Assembly: GCF_000758585.1 (NCBI RefSeq)
Contig: NZ_CP009281.1
Coordinates: forward strand, 6,572,001-6,636,000
DNA: 64,000 nucleotides
Source: Paenibacillus sp. FSL R5-0345
GTDB lineage: Bacteria > Bacillota > Bacilli > Paenibacillales > Paenibacillaceae
Direction of reading: 5' to 3'
Part shown: positions 8,057 through 16,938 of the stretch, in pieces
Layout of the letters: every line of letters starts with the position of its first letter
How positions within the stretch are numbered: the first letter of the stretch is position 1
Notes under the pieces: model-generated
Told to the model about the DNA's origin: nothing
The model's input: the letters and a program-made list of their open reading frames with translations, nothing else
Databases searched by the model: none
Program-made: the position numbers and the translations under genes

Positions 8057-8878
8057 TTATTGGATGATGGATTGCATGAAAGTAGTCATTTCTTTGCTGG
8101 CCTTATTTAAGCGTTCAATCACCCCGCTGAATTCAGTGACCAGTTCTGCTTGTGCGTGTGAAGATGCGGAGATCGATTCAATTTCTAGCTCCATCTGTTT
8201 AATGGACTTTTGAACATCACTGAGTGATTTTTCAATATTATGGGTTGCTTCTTTGGTATTTACGGATAGTTTTCGTACTTCCTTAGCCACAACACCAAAG
8301 CCCGCCCCCTGCTCTCCTACACGCGCAGCTTCAATGGCGGCATTTAGTCCTAGCAGGTTCGTCTGCTCAGAAATCTCACGAATGAAGCTGGTAACCTTAT
8401 TCACTTCTCGAGACTCTGTTACCGCTCTACGTGTATTATCTAATATTTGCTGCGAGGTGGCCGATAATTCTTGAGATTGTGCGGCTACGCTCTGAACCAT
8501 ATCCATTAAGTGATTGCTTATCCCATTAATTTCGTCTGTAAATACCTCAAGCTTATTCTCGTTCTCCAGTGTGTAGGCAATTGCGAACACGCCTACTACC
8601 TCGTTGTCTGTTCCATATATAGGCACACATGTTGAAATTACAGGAGATCCATAAATTTCTGCTGGAATCCGGTTAAAGCTAACCTCACCTTTCAATCCAT
8701 TTGAAAGCGTTAGATCTTCAGGCGGAATAGGACTTCCTTTGGCCAGTCCAAAATCAATGGCATTACTGGGAGTATAATACTGGAAGATTTCCCTGTCCGT
8801 AATACCGATCATAATATCTTGCGAGTGAAGCTTTTTGAAGTAAGGTGCTGCGAGGACTAAGGCATCGATAATACTCAT
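8057..8878 (-). CDS. Soluble methyl-accepting chemoreceptor-like protein (YfmS type)
   Basis: The 273-residue cytoplasmic protein has no membrane segment. Residues 1-115 form a small sensory domain of the kind found in Bacillus YfmS-like proteins. The rest is a short MCP signalling hairpin containing the conserved tip (FIREISEQTNLLGLNAAIEA), which contacts CheA/CheW. An ATG five codons upstream exists, but the ribosome site GGGAGAT overlaps it and points to the ATG at 8878. No chemotaxis kinase is nearby; it may act with the main array. Confidence 0.88.
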   Translation of the reverse strand: MSIIDALVLAAPYFKKLHSQDIMIGITDREIFQYYTPSNAIDFGLAKGSPIPPEDLTLSNGLKGEVSFNRIPAEIYGSPVISTCVPIYGTDNEVVGVFAIAYTLENENKLEVFTDEINGISNHLMDMVQSVAAQSQELSATSQQILDNTRRAVTESREVNKVTSFIREISEQTNLLGLNAAIEAARVGEQGAGFGVVAKEVRKLSVNTKEATHNIEKSLSDVQKSIKQMELEIESISASSHAQAELVTEFSGVIERLNKASKEMTTFMQSIIQ

Positions 8879-8984
8879 CTGTTCATCTCCCATTAAGTAA
8901 ATGTATATGTAAGTTTATCGACACAATGGGTGACATAATGAATATTGTCATATTAAAGTAACAATTCTACCGTAGGATGGATTC

Positions 8985-9851
8985 ATGAACACTAAACCTA
9001 TTAGCAGACGTCAATTTTTAAAGAAAAGTGCTCAAATCTCGCTGGGGTTACTTGGAACAGCCAGTGCATCCGGCATTTATTCACACTGGGTTGAGCCGTA
9101 CTGGCTTGAAGTAAAATCTATAGATATAACAATTCCTATACTCCCTCCTACATTCGATAGATTTCGTATCGTTCATTTCAGTGATTTACATTTAGGCGTA
9201 TACTCGAGGCCAGAAGCTCTAACAGAGTTAGTGCAGCAAATTCAACAGGTCAGTCCGGATCTGATTTGCTTCACTGGGGATCTGTTAGATCATTCTGTGG
9301 ATTATATTTCAGAGGCTGTAGACTTCTGTTCGCAGTTGCGGGCTCCTTTTGGGCAATATGCAGTGTTAGGTAACCATGACGCTTTTGGCACTCGGAGAGC
9401 TGTAACGAAAGGGTTAGCGCAAGCTGGCTTTCATGTACTTCACAATGAACATGCTGTCTTAAAAAAAGATAGAAAAGAGCTCTATCTTGCTGGGGTGGAT
9501 GATCCGTGGGTTGGCAAAGCAGATATCCAACAGGCGCTGCTCCATATCCCCGACAAGGCATGTACCCTGCTCCTTGCCCACGAGCCTGATTTCGCCGATG
9601 AATATAGTGATCTCCCCATAGACCTGCAATTGTCCGGCCATAGTCACGGAGGGCAAGTGCGCCTCCCACTCGTTGGCGCTTTGTATACCTCGCCTCACGG
9701 CAGTAAATATTCAAATGGATTATACCAGCTCCCGAACAGCCGACTTCAGGTCTACACGACACGTGGGATTGGAGTAACTCGTATGCCCATACGTTTTAAT
9801 TGTCGTCCCGAGCTTACCATAATTACTTTGAGATCACCTATTGATTCATAA
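8985..9851 (+). CDS. ykuE: Tat-exported metallophosphoesterase (YkuE-like)
   Basis: The 288-residue protein starts with a twin-arginine signal (SRRQFLKKS, residues 8-16) and a hydrophobic stretch. A calcineurin-type phosphoesterase domain follows, with all metal-binding blocks visible: DLHLG, GDLLDH, GNHD, and GHSHGGQ near the C-terminus. Bacillus subtilis YkuE, a known Tat substrate located in the cell wall, has the same length and layout. The ribosome site is weak (TAGGATGG). The gene stands alone. Confidence 0.92.
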   Translation: MNTKPISRRQFLKKSAQISLGLLGTASASGIYSHWVEPYWLEVKSIDITIPILPPTFDRFRIVHFSDLHLGVYSRPEALTELVQQIQQVSPDLICFTGDLLDHSVDYISEAVDFCSQLRAPFGQYAVLGNHDAFGTRRAVTKGLAQAGFHVLHNEHAVLKKDRKELYLAGVDDPWVGKADIQQALLHIPDKACTLLLAHEPDFADEYSDLPIDLQLSGHSHGGQVRLPLVGALYTSPHGSKYSNGLYQLPNSRLQVYTTRGIGVTRMPIRFNCRPELTIITLRSPIDS

Positions 9852-10026
9852 ATTCATTAATGGTTAAAGAAAATAGACCTGGAAGTTAAAAAATCGTTAG
9901 AATCTCTGTGATTTTTCGTATTCAATGCAACAACACTGTAACCCCAGATGTAACCAAATCTATTAGAGGCTTAAGTATAATCGTAAGAGTGATAGCGGAA
10001 ATCAACACCTATCGAACTACATAAGC

Positions 10027-10038
10027 CCATTAATGGGA
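10027..10038. promoter_or_regulatory. 12-bp palindrome just before the ribosome site of the CAO/DUF3298 gene
   Basis: CCCATTAATGGG is a perfect palindrome directly abutting the AAGGAG ribosome site. It could be a repressor site or fold in the mRNA near the start. A -10-like TATAAT is at 9976-9981 without a convincing -35. Confidence 0.3.
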
Positions 10039-10053
10039 AGGAGAAATATAACC

Positions 10054-11160
10054 ATGAATAAAACAATGAAATGGACGTCTGCTGTATTAGCTGCTGGAGT
10101 ATTACTTGGAGGATCGGGACTAGTAGGAGGAACTTTTGTTAATGCCGCAGCTACCGGAGGAAATACCGTAAAACAAGCCACTCAACAGCCTTCTGTAGTG
10201 CTTAAATATAAAGGCCAAGTCTTAACACAGCAAGGGAAAATCGTAGACGGAAATACCATGATTCCTTTAACTGTATTGCGTGATGCCTTTGGTCTTGCCA
10301 TTGATTATAATTCAACCACTAGAACTTACAGTGTGGGCAGCGACTCGATGAAGCTTAACCTAGAGGTTTCTGACTATGGCGTCAGCACAGATTTGAACGG
10401 ATACTATATTTATAGTATGACCGGAAATCATGAAGCGAAGATGATCAATGACCGCCTATATGTCCCATTCAAGCTGTTAAATGATTATTTAGGGATTCAA
10501 GGCGTATATAATCCAGTCCAGAAATCACTAGAACTTAGCAAGCTGGTGATGAATGATATCAAGATTACCTCTGTTACCTTGGATAAGAGCAATAAAAATG
10601 CTACTATTCAGATTCAGTATCCAAAAATCAGTGGTCTAACAGATGAAGTGCAAAACACGATTAACACAGCCTTCAAAAAAGAAGCTGAACGATTCGCTTC
10701 AGAGGCTGAGAAAGAAGCCAGCCGTAGAGATGGCACGATAGAGCATAAATATGACTACTCTCAAACTTATGTAGTCACCTTTAATCGTGAAGGCGTACTT
10801 AGTATTGTAGTCGATCAATATGGATATAGCGGTGGAGCACACGGCGGTACTATTCGCGAGGGACATACCTACTCACTGAAGGATGGTAAGAAGATAGAAC
10901 TTAAAGACCTGTTAAAGGCAGAACCAAACTACAAACAAAAACTAGATAAAATGTTGAAGCAAAGCACTAAGGATGTAGCTTTTCCGGAGTCAACTGGTGG
11001 TCTAACAGAGAAGCCTGCCTTCTTCGTCAGTGAAAGTGGCTTAGCTATCTTCTATCAACAATATGAAATCGCACCTTATGCAGCTGGAATCCCTACCTAT
11101 ACCTTTAATTTTAGTTCAATACTGCCTAAAGGCACTAATCCATTTGCTTCTTTCAAATAA
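10054..11160 (+). CDS. Secreted protein with copper amine oxidase N-terminal domain and DUF3298 (RsiV/PdaC-like) domain
   Basis: The 368-residue protein has a signal peptide (MNKTMKWTSAVLAAGVLLGG...). A copper-amine-oxidase N-terminal (stalk) domain spans about 50-160, with the DGNTMIPLTVLRDAFG and DRLYVPFKLLNDYLG repeats. The C-terminal domain (about 175-365), with YGYSGGAHGG and YSLKDGKKIELKDLL, is typical of the extracellular DUF3298 region of anti-sigma factor RsiV and of PdaC. No membrane anchor or catalytic domain is seen. The start at 10054 follows AAGGAGAA; the first in-frame ATG lies inside the upstream palindrome. Confidence 0.88.
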   Translation: MNKTMKWTSAVLAAGVLLGGSGLVGGTFVNAAATGGNTVKQATQQPSVVLKYKGQVLTQQGKIVDGNTMIPLTVLRDAFGLAIDYNSTTRTYSVGSDSMKLNLEVSDYGVSTDLNGYYIYSMTGNHEAKMINDRLYVPFKLLNDYLGIQGVYNPVQKSLELSKLVMNDIKITSVTLDKSNKNATIQIQYPKISGLTDEVQNTINTAFKKEAERFASEAEKEASRRDGTIEHKYDYSQTYVVTFNREGVLSIVVDQYGYSGGAHGGTIREGHTYSLKDGKKIELKDLLKAEPNYKQKLDKMLKQSTKDVAFPESTGGLTEKPAFFVSESGLAIFYQQYEIAPYAAGIPTYTFNFSSILPKGTNPFASFK

Positions 11161-11179
11161 ATCACCACTAACGCAAAGC

Positions 11180-11215
11180 AAAAAGCACCTCAGCCAATCA
11201 GCTGCGGTGCTTTTT
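11180..11215 (+). terminator. Bidirectional terminator between the CAO/DUF3298 gene and hmp
   Basis: AAAAAGCACC and GGTGCTTTTT pair around an inner CAGC/GCTG; A/T tracts flank both sides. The genes converge here. Confidence 0.92.
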
Positions 11216-11225
11216 GTTATCTTTA

Positions 11226-12431
11226 TTATTCTTCTAAACTGCCAGCTGGTCCAAAGAATTCAAAATGAATTCTCTCCTCCGGTACCTGCCATTCCTTGAG
11301 AGCCTTATAAATGGCCTTCATAAAAGGAGTCGGCCCACAGAAATAGAATTCAGCGTTCACGTCTGCTATTTCTTGAAGCCAAGAAAGATCAATATAACCA
11401 GATCTATTGCACTTGTCTCCTTCTCCTGGAGATTCATAACATACATAAGAACTTAGAGCAGGATGAGATTGCGCTAAATCTGCCACCCTATCCTTCATAG
11501 CATGCAAGCTTCCATTGATGGCTGCATGAATATAGGTTACCTCGCGTTCTGGCTGTGCAGCAATGATTGTCTCCAGCATACTTACCATTGGAGTTAGCCC
11601 CACACCCCCGCTGATTAGAACCACCGGAGTGTCACTAGTCTGATCCAGTACGAAATCGCCCGCTGGAGAGCCCGCTTCTAATATAGATCCCACTTGGACG
11701 ACATCATGGAGATAAGTAGATACGACGCCAGCAGGTTTATCTAGCCCTTCGCTCTCCCTTTTAACAGTGATACGGTAATACGCCTGATCCGGAGCACTGG
11801 ACAAACTATAGTGGCGAACATGGGTATATTCCTCACCCTCTGGGTGAACACGAACCGTGATATACTGACCCGGGGAATAAGAGGCGATCGCCCCTCCGTC
11901 CTCAGGAGACAGGTAAAAGGAAGTAATAAGCTCACTTTCTCTAACCTTCCGAGTGACGATAAAGTTTCTGAATCCACTCCAGCCCCCCAGCGCTTCGGCA
12001 GCTTCACGATATTTTTCTGCTTCCACTCCTATGAAAGCATCTGCGATTACCCCATAAGCCTTAGCCCATGCATCTATAATTTCCGGTGTTGCCGCATCAC
12101 CAAGCACTTTCCCAATCGCAGCTAACAAGGTCTCACCCACGATCGGATAATGCTCAGGCAATACACCCAGTGCTCGATGCTTCTCTGCAATCTGTTTTAC
12201 CACCGGCAAGATATTTTCTAGCTGATCAATATTCATGGCCGCTGCAAGAACTGCATTAGCAAGTGCTGTCTGCTGTCTGCCTTGCCGCTGATTGGCATGA
12301 TTAAATATATTCAATAGCTCTGGATGATTTTCAAATAACATGCCATAAAAGGTCGTAGTAATGGTTGTTCCATGAACCTGTAATACAGGAACTGTTGATT
12401 TTATAATAGCAATCGTTTGTTGATCTAACAT
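11226..12431 (-). CDS. hmp: Flavohaemoglobin, nitric oxide dioxygenase
   Basis: This 401-residue protein converts NO to nitrate using NAD(P)H and O2. The N-terminal globin domain (about 1-140) contains the proximal-His region IAEKHRALGV. The FAD domain holds RHYSLSS near residue 205, and the NAD domain has GGVGLTPM near 270 and YFCGPTPFM near 355. The start at 12431 follows GGAGAGAGGGG; a longer frame begins 18 codons upstream without support. Given the nos gene in the same region, it could limit endogenous NO as well as external NO. Confidence 0.97.
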   Translation of the reverse strand: MLDQQTIAIIKSTVPVLQVHGTTITTTFYGMLFENHPELLNIFNHANQRQGRQQTALANAVLAAAMNIDQLENILPVVKQIAEKHRALGVLPEHYPIVGETLLAAIGKVLGDAATPEIIDAWAKAYGVIADAFIGVEAEKYREAAEALGGWSGFRNFIVTRKVRESELITSFYLSPEDGGAIASYSPGQYITVRVHPEGEEYTHVRHYSLSSAPDQAYYRITVKRESEGLDKPAGVVSTYLHDVVQVGSILEAGSPAGDFVLDQTSDTPVVLISGGVGLTPMVSMLETIIAAQPEREVTYIHAAINGSLHAMKDRVADLAQSHPALSSYVCYESPGEGDKCNRSGYIDLSWLQEIADVNAEFYFCGPTPFMKAIYKALKEWQVPEERIHFEFFGPAGSLEE

Positions 12432-12591
12432 ATGAATACCCCTCTCTCCTGCAATACAATAAGATAATGCCTCTATAAAAAGCATATAGAATCTGCAAAT
12501 GAGCGAGTGTGCGTTGAATCACTTTAGAATTTAATAAAATGTGAACAAACAAAAAATGCAATGATATCCATCACAATCGAATACCCAATCC

Positions 12592-12614
12592 AAAAAAAAG
12601 CTGCCCAAGCAGCT
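12592..12614 (-). terminator. Terminator of the YitT gene
   Basis: The minus-strand hairpin AGCTGC-TTGG-GCAGCT is followed by a run of T, 29 bp past the yitT-like stop codon. Confidence 0.9.
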
Positions 12615-12643
12615 CACGTAGCTACCGGACAGCACTTTATCTC

Positions 12644-13480
12644 TTATTTTGCCAGCTCCACAAAGCCTTCTCCGAACACATCTCTTACATCGTGAATGGC
12701 GATAAAAGCCTCTTTATCAATCGATCTTACGATCTTCTTAAGCATGGTCACTTCCTGCTTGCTAATGACAATATAGAGCAGCTCTTTGGGTTCTTTAGTA
12801 TAATACCCTCGGCCATAAATAACTGTGACCCCTCTATCCATGATTCGATTAACTTGTTCAGCAATTTTATCCTGCTCCTTGGATACAATTGTAACGGCCT
12901 TCTTAGGATTCACTCCCTCAATAATGAAGTCCATCACCTTAGTCGCTATATAGAGCATCACGATCGTAAACATCAGACTTTGCACACCAATGATGAAATA
13001 CGAAGCAAATACCACAACTAAATCGACCAAGAGAAGAGCGTAGCTAACGTTCCAATCCAAAAATTTATGCAGAATTCTGGCGATAATGGTTGACCCTGCG
13101 GTCGTCCCACCCACGCGTATGATCATTCCGATACCCACACCAGACAAGATGCCTCCAAATATTGCATTGATGATCAACTCATCGCTGGTGATATGCCAAT
13201 TCTTTGTAAGAATCAAGAATAACGAATTAAAAAACACCGCAATAATTGTATATACCGTCGTCGTTTTGTCTAAAAATTTATAACCCACAATCAATAATAA
13301 AGCATTAAGAATCAAGCTAACAATACCTGGCGACCACTGATACAAATAGTATGTAATCATAGTCAATCCCGTTACCCCGCCTTCACCGAACTCGTTCGGA
13401 ATCACAAACAAGTTAACGGCCAAAGAGAACAACAATGCTCCTACAATGATGGAAACAATATCCGAAATACGCTTTTTCAT
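12644..13480 (-). CDS. YitT family membrane protein (DUF161 + DUF2179)
   Basis: The 278-residue protein has five or six membrane segments in residues 1-190 (IVGALLFSLAVNLFVIPNEFGEGGVTG is the typical N-terminus). A cytoplasmic DUF2179 domain follows (about 215-275, with GVTVIYGRGYYT and VRDVFGEGF). Several paralogues of this family are common in Bacillales; the function is not established. The start follows AAGGGG. Confidence 0.92.
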   Translation of the reverse strand: MKKRISDIVSIIVGALLFSLAVNLFVIPNEFGEGGVTGLTMITYYLYQWSPGIVSLILNALLLIVGYKFLDKTTTVYTIIAVFFNSLFLILTKNWHITSDELIINAIFGGILSGVGIGMIIRVGGTTAGSTIIARILHKFLDWNVSYALLLVDLVVVFASYFIIGVQSLMFTIVMLYIATKVMDFIIEGVNPKKAVTIVSKEQDKIAEQVNRIMDRGVTVIYGRGYYTKEPKELLYIVISKQEVTMLKKIVRSIDKEAFIAIHDVRDVFGEGFVELAK

Positions 13481-13525
13481 ACCATGCCCCTTCTATCCTC
13501 TGTCTATATCTACCATCCACAAATA

Positions 13526-14047
13526 CTAACACCGCTTCGATATAGTTGTAAACAATCCAGAAGAAACCAGCATTCTATATAAGGCGTAACCGACTACCCC
13601 ACCGCAAGTGTTTAAGATCAGATCATCCACATCAAAGGTGCCGATATACAATACCAATTGTGTAACTTCAAAGCTCAGACTCAGCGCAAAAGAGAGCATG
13701 AGGACTTTTCGGAATAACCTTTCTTTTTGTGAAAATAGCATAGGGACCATGCTCCCAAACGGAATAAATGCCAGAAGATTGCCCACCAAATTAAGCGATG
13801 AAAACGGATCTGAAAATGACAGTTGCTCTATCCCTCGCGAGATCTCTTTAAAGGGTATATAGTTGCCCTGTCGATGAAAAATTCTGTCAGGATGCTCAAG
13901 CATACGCCCCGCCTGTTCCCAAAGTGATTGCAAGCTAAAAGGTGCCCCTTTAAATAAAATGATTCGGATCAAGAAATACATATAGACGATAAATATGGCT
14001 GCCAGCAATAATTTCATAGTAGACATGCTTTTAGGCTCTGTACTCAT
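13526..14047 (-). CDS. vanZ: VanZ-family membrane protein
   Basis: The 173-residue protein has four or five membrane segments and VanZ family signatures (NLVGNLLAFIPFGSMVP; SLSFEVTQLVLYIGTFDVDDLILNTCGG). VanZ proteins give low-level teicoplanin resistance in some vancomycin clusters; chromosomal homologues are usually of unknown role. The start codon overlaps the stop of vanY by 4 bp (ATGA), so the two are translationally coupled. No VanH/A/X genes are in view. Confidence 0.88.
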   Translation of the reverse strand: MSTEPKSMSTMKLLLAAIFIVYMYFLIRIILFKGAPFSLQSLWEQAGRMLEHPDRIFHRQGNYIPFKEISRGIEQLSFSDPFSSLNLVGNLLAFIPFGSMVPMLFSQKERLFRKVLMLSFALSLSFEVTQLVLYIGTFDVDDLILNTCGGVVGYALYRMLVSSGLFTTISKRC

Positions 14048-14901
14048 TGAACTGTAGTCACAATTACGCCATCCATATTGTCACCCGACGTTTTATATTG
14101 CCCTTTCTTTGGAATCTTAATACTTGTATATCCCGATATTGGATAATAGCTTACTGTATATGTTTTACCATCTACAACCGTTGAAATTTCACTATTCTCC
14201 TTCAAAAGATCTAAATATTGTTCCAGCACAATCCCCTTCTCATGAATGATTGCACTGTGCGGCAACCCGACATAACGGAAATGCCAAGGTTCATATTTAA
14301 TCCCCGTAATCTCCGTTTTGTCTTTAGGATAGCGTAGAATAAAGCCATATTTCCAAGCATTGTTTTGCAGCCATTTGCCCTCAGGCGCTTTGCTCATTTC
14401 TGCTTGAGACGATCCGATGTCCAGCGATAAGCCTAAATTATGTTCACTATATTGTGCCGGTAAAGCATAATCTGAACCTTTTTCCTCATACAATTTCTCT
14501 TGCTCATCAAAGTCTCTGTACCCACTGCTAATTAAAAAATGATTCACGCCGTCTTTCTCCGCAGCCTTGATCATCTTATTGAATGTAAGTGCTACACTTT
14601 CAGACAAACGAATAGAGGTGTCTAGTAAACCATATCCTTGAACCAGACCCTTCTGATCATATAAGGTCACAATATCAGACTTCACGCTGTCCTCATGTAC
14701 CGGATATTGTTTGTTTACCAGCAATAAATCTCCTTGATATACCTGATCTTGCGTAACCACCTTTATACTATCGCTATCTCTAATCGATCCTTTCCCGATC
14801 TTATCATTCTTATCAGCCAGATTACCCGTATCCGGTAAATAACGAGCGGCCGCATAACCAAGCAACAACACAATGATCATCAAAAAGCCCCACTTTTTCA
14901 T
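14044..14901 (-). CDS. vanY: VanY-type D,D-carboxypeptidase (peptidase M15B)
   Basis: The 285-residue protein has an N-terminal membrane anchor/signal (KKWGFLMIIVLLLGYAAA). The zinc peptidase domain shows the M15 motifs SEHNLGLSLDIG (His and Asp ligands) and EPWHFRYVG (catalytic Glu, His ligand). It should trim the terminal D-Ala from peptidoglycan stem peptides outside the membrane. The start at 14901 follows GGGAGGAC rather than an ATG 23 codons upstream. It is coupled to vanZ downstream; a VanR-like regulator gene is 106 bp upstream. Confidence 0.93.
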   Translation of the reverse strand: MKKWGFLMIIVLLLGYAAARYLPDTGNLADKNDKIGKGSIRDSDSIKVVTQDQVYQGDLLLVNKQYPVHEDSVKSDIVTLYDQKGLVQGYGLLDTSIRLSESVALTFNKMIKAAEKDGVNHFLISSGYRDFDEQEKLYEEKGSDYALPAQYSEHNLGLSLDIGSSQAEMSKAPEGKWLQNNAWKYGFILRYPKDKTEITGIKYEPWHFRYVGLPHSAIIHEKGIVLEQYLDLLKENSEISTVVDGKTYTVSYYPISGYTSIKIPKKGQYKTSGDNMDGVIVTTVQ

Positions 14902-15007
14902 CCGTAATGTCCTCCCATTTCCTCGATAGGAATAGAATAACGAAGACACTTTAAAGAAAAAGCAGGGCAATTATAAAGTTTTTCTTAAAATATACAAATC
15001 TCGCTGC

Positions 15008-15703
15008 CTATCCAGTAAAGGTATATCCTACGCCCCAGATTGTCTTAATAAATTTATTCTTATTCATGTCTTCTCCAAGTTTTTTGCGCAAAGTACGGAT
15101 ATGCACCATGACCGTGTTGCCACTCTCATAATAAGCTTCTCCCCACACCTGTTGAAAAATACTCTCTGCGCTAAACACCTGCTTGGGATGACTGGCTAAT
15201 AAATGCAGAATATCAAACTCTTTCGGAGTTAAATCTATCACCTCGCCGTAAAGGGTGACGGTATGTTCCTCTGGTGAGATCATCAAGCCACCTACTTCAA
15301 GCACCGATTTTGGAATGGCTGCCGGCTGACTAAATTGTATAGAGCGGCGAAGTTGAGAATTAACGCGGGCGACTAATTCCATTGGATTGAACGGTTTGGT
15401 CATATAATCATCTGCGCCCATAACAAGTCCCGTGATCTTATCCAGATCAGAAGTCTTCGCACTTAAAAAGATAATCGGCAGATGATGCTGCTCCCGAATA
15501 TGACGGGTTACCTCGTAGCCATCCAGCCCTGGCATCATAATATCCAGAATCGCCAGATCTACCGTTTGGGACTCAATAGCTTGTACCGCTGCCCGTCCAT
15601 CCGATACTTTAATGATATGATACCCCTCTTTTTGCAAATGTAAGGCCACCAAATCGGCAATCTCCGCCTCATCATCCGCGATTAAAATCGTGATGCGCTT
15701 CAT
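15008..15703 (-). CDS. OmpR/PhoB-family response regulator, VanR-like
   Basis: The 231-residue regulator has a receiver domain (residues 1-120: acidic pair DDE, phospho-acceptor Asp in LAILDIMMPG, Lys in MTKPF) and a C-terminal winged helix (DLTPKEFDILHLL ... VMVHIRTLRKKLGE ... IWGVGYTF). It lies upstream of vanY-vanZ on the same strand. No sensor kinase is adjacent, which is unusual for this arrangement. The start follows AGGGGTG. Confidence 0.93.
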   Translation of the reverse strand: MKRITILIADDEAEIADLVALHLQKEGYHIIKVSDGRAAVQAIESQTVDLAILDIMMPGLDGYEVTRHIREQHHLPIIFLSAKTSDLDKITGLVMGADDYMTKPFNPMELVARVNSQLRRSIQFSQPAAIPKSVLEVGGLMISPEEHTVTLYGEVIDLTPKEFDILHLLASHPKQVFSAESIFQQVWGEAYYESGNTVMVHIRTLRKKLGEDMNKNKFIKTIWGVGYTFTG

Positions 15704-15756
15704 CTATATTTCACCCCTGTAGGTTTGTGCTATATGATCTACATCCATTATACCCC

Positions 15757-15789
15757 AAACTTAAAAACCACTCCTAGGATGAAGTGGTT
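15757..15789 (-). terminator. Terminator after the sigma/pentapeptide gene
   Basis: On the minus strand AACCACT pairs with AGTGGTT and a TTTAAGTTT tract follows. It separates the sigma gene from the VanR-like gene. Confidence 0.75.
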
Positions 15790-15864
15790 TCGATGAAATC
15801 AATGATGAATAAATAGTCCTGTTGTAATATTATTTATTTTTATGATAACTCTCTAGCAGGGCAT

Positions 15865-16836
15865 CTAATGAAATGCCATTACTGTGACGCCTGAAAGATT
15901 GCAGTCTTTTATCTCTACATTCGAAAGATCACACTCTACAAAAGATGTGCCATTAAGCTGGCATCGTTCAAACTTATTGCCTTTACCATACAAGTGAATA
16001 TCATGGAAATAGGCTTCTCCTAATTCACTATCGCTAACCTCGATTTCCCACAATCCGACTTCATTAAACTTAACAAGATGCATATTGATATCGTTAAAAG
16101 TAGTACTGCTCATATTAATATTGTCAAACTTGGTACCCGCCATATTTACATTAGAAAAGTTCGTCTTAGGCATATCAATATCATCGAATTCACTTTGGCC
16201 CATGGCCACACGACGAAAGTTGGTTTCAGGCATTCTTTCATCCTGAAAAACTCTCTTTTTAAATTCGTCCTGCAATTTGTTTTTACTTAGATTGTTATTC
16301 ACTGTACGCAACATCTCCCTTTTTAAGATCGTTCTTGATCTGCGGAGTCTACTCTCGACAGCTTCAATAGATAAATCAAGGAAATCAGCGATTTCCCTAA
16401 CCTTGTAGTTGTCGATATAGAATAGAATGGTGACTATACGGTTAGCTTCGGATAAGGTGTTTAATGCCTTCCACACATCTTGCTGGAGTTCTTTTCGGAG
16501 GAGCTGATCTTCAGTAGTCTCCAGCTGAGAAACCTCGATTTGCTCCATGAATTCATATACAGCTTTCTTCTTATTCGCCCTAAACCAATCCATACATTCC
16601 CGTGAAGTAACTGCATATAACCAACTGGCGAGTTTCTCTGGCTCCTTTAAGTTGGATAAATTACGATAGGTCTTAACAAAAACCTCTTGTGTAATGTCTT
16701 GCGCAGTGTGGAAATCACCCAACTTACCGTAAGCTACTCCGTATACTGCATTGGAATATTTGCCGATAAGCCCACTGAATGCATCCATATCCCCTTTACA
16801 CACCTTATCTACCAGTTCTGCATCCGTACAAGTCAC
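15865..16836 (-). CDS. ECF-type sigma factor fused to pentapeptide-like repeats
   Basis: Residues 1 to about 165 are a complete ECF sigma factor. Region 2 (YGVAYGKLGDFHTAQDITQEVFVKTYRNL ... KLASWLYAVTSRECMDWFR) and region 4 (TLSEANRIVTILFYIDNYKVREIADFLDLSIEAVESRLRRSR) are both present. The remaining ~150 residues are pentapeptide-like repeats (MPKTNFSNVNMAGTKFDNIN...), a fold that forms a right-handed beta-helix. The GTG at 16836 lies 6 nt after AAGGAGG and is preferred over the upstream TTG. No anti-sigma gene is adjacent, so the appended domain may itself control activity (inference). Confidence 0.9.
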   Translation of the reverse strand: MTCTDAELVDKVCKGDMDAFSGLIGKYSNAVYGVAYGKLGDFHTAQDITQEVFVKTYRNLSNLKEPEKLASWLYAVTSRECMDWFRANKKKAVYEFMEQIEVSQLETTEDQLLRKELQQDVWKALNTLSEANRIVTILFYIDNYKVREIADFLDLSIEAVESRLRRSRTILKREMLRTVNNNLSKNKLQDEFKKRVFQDERMPETNFRRVAMGQSEFDDIDMPKTNFSNVNMAGTKFDNINMSSTTFNDINMHLVKFNEVGLWEIEVSDSELGEAYFHDIHLYGKGNKFERCQLNGTSFVECDLSNVEIKDCNLSGVTVMAFH

Positions 16837-16869
16837 TATCTGCCTCCTTAACAATCAAGTTCATAACAT

Positions 16870-16899
16870 AAGACGGAAAAGGAGTTCAAAAACCGTCTT
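16870..16899 (-). terminator. Possible terminator after the YdeI-like gene
   Basis: AAGACGG and CCGTCTT form a 7-bp stem with a 16-nt loop between two minus-strand genes. No U-tract follows, so this is weak. Confidence 0.35.
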
Positions 16900-16938
16900 T
16901 ATGCCTGCAAATAATCTTTTTAATAAAGAAAGGTCGAT

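Noticed and set aside
9271..9762. 163-codon frame opposite ykuE
   Set aside because: ykuE has a full set of metallophosphoesterase motifs and a Tat signal. The opposite frame is Cys/Arg-rich with no family features.
12432..12643. Fnr/NsrR site upstream of hmp
   Set aside because: Partial matches to TGTGA half-sites exist but no convincing symmetric box, so no operator is annotated.
13526..15703. Full vancomycin-resistance operon
   Set aside because: Only VanR-like, VanY and VanZ are present. VanS, VanH, VanA/B and VanX are absent in the window, so no resistance claim is made.
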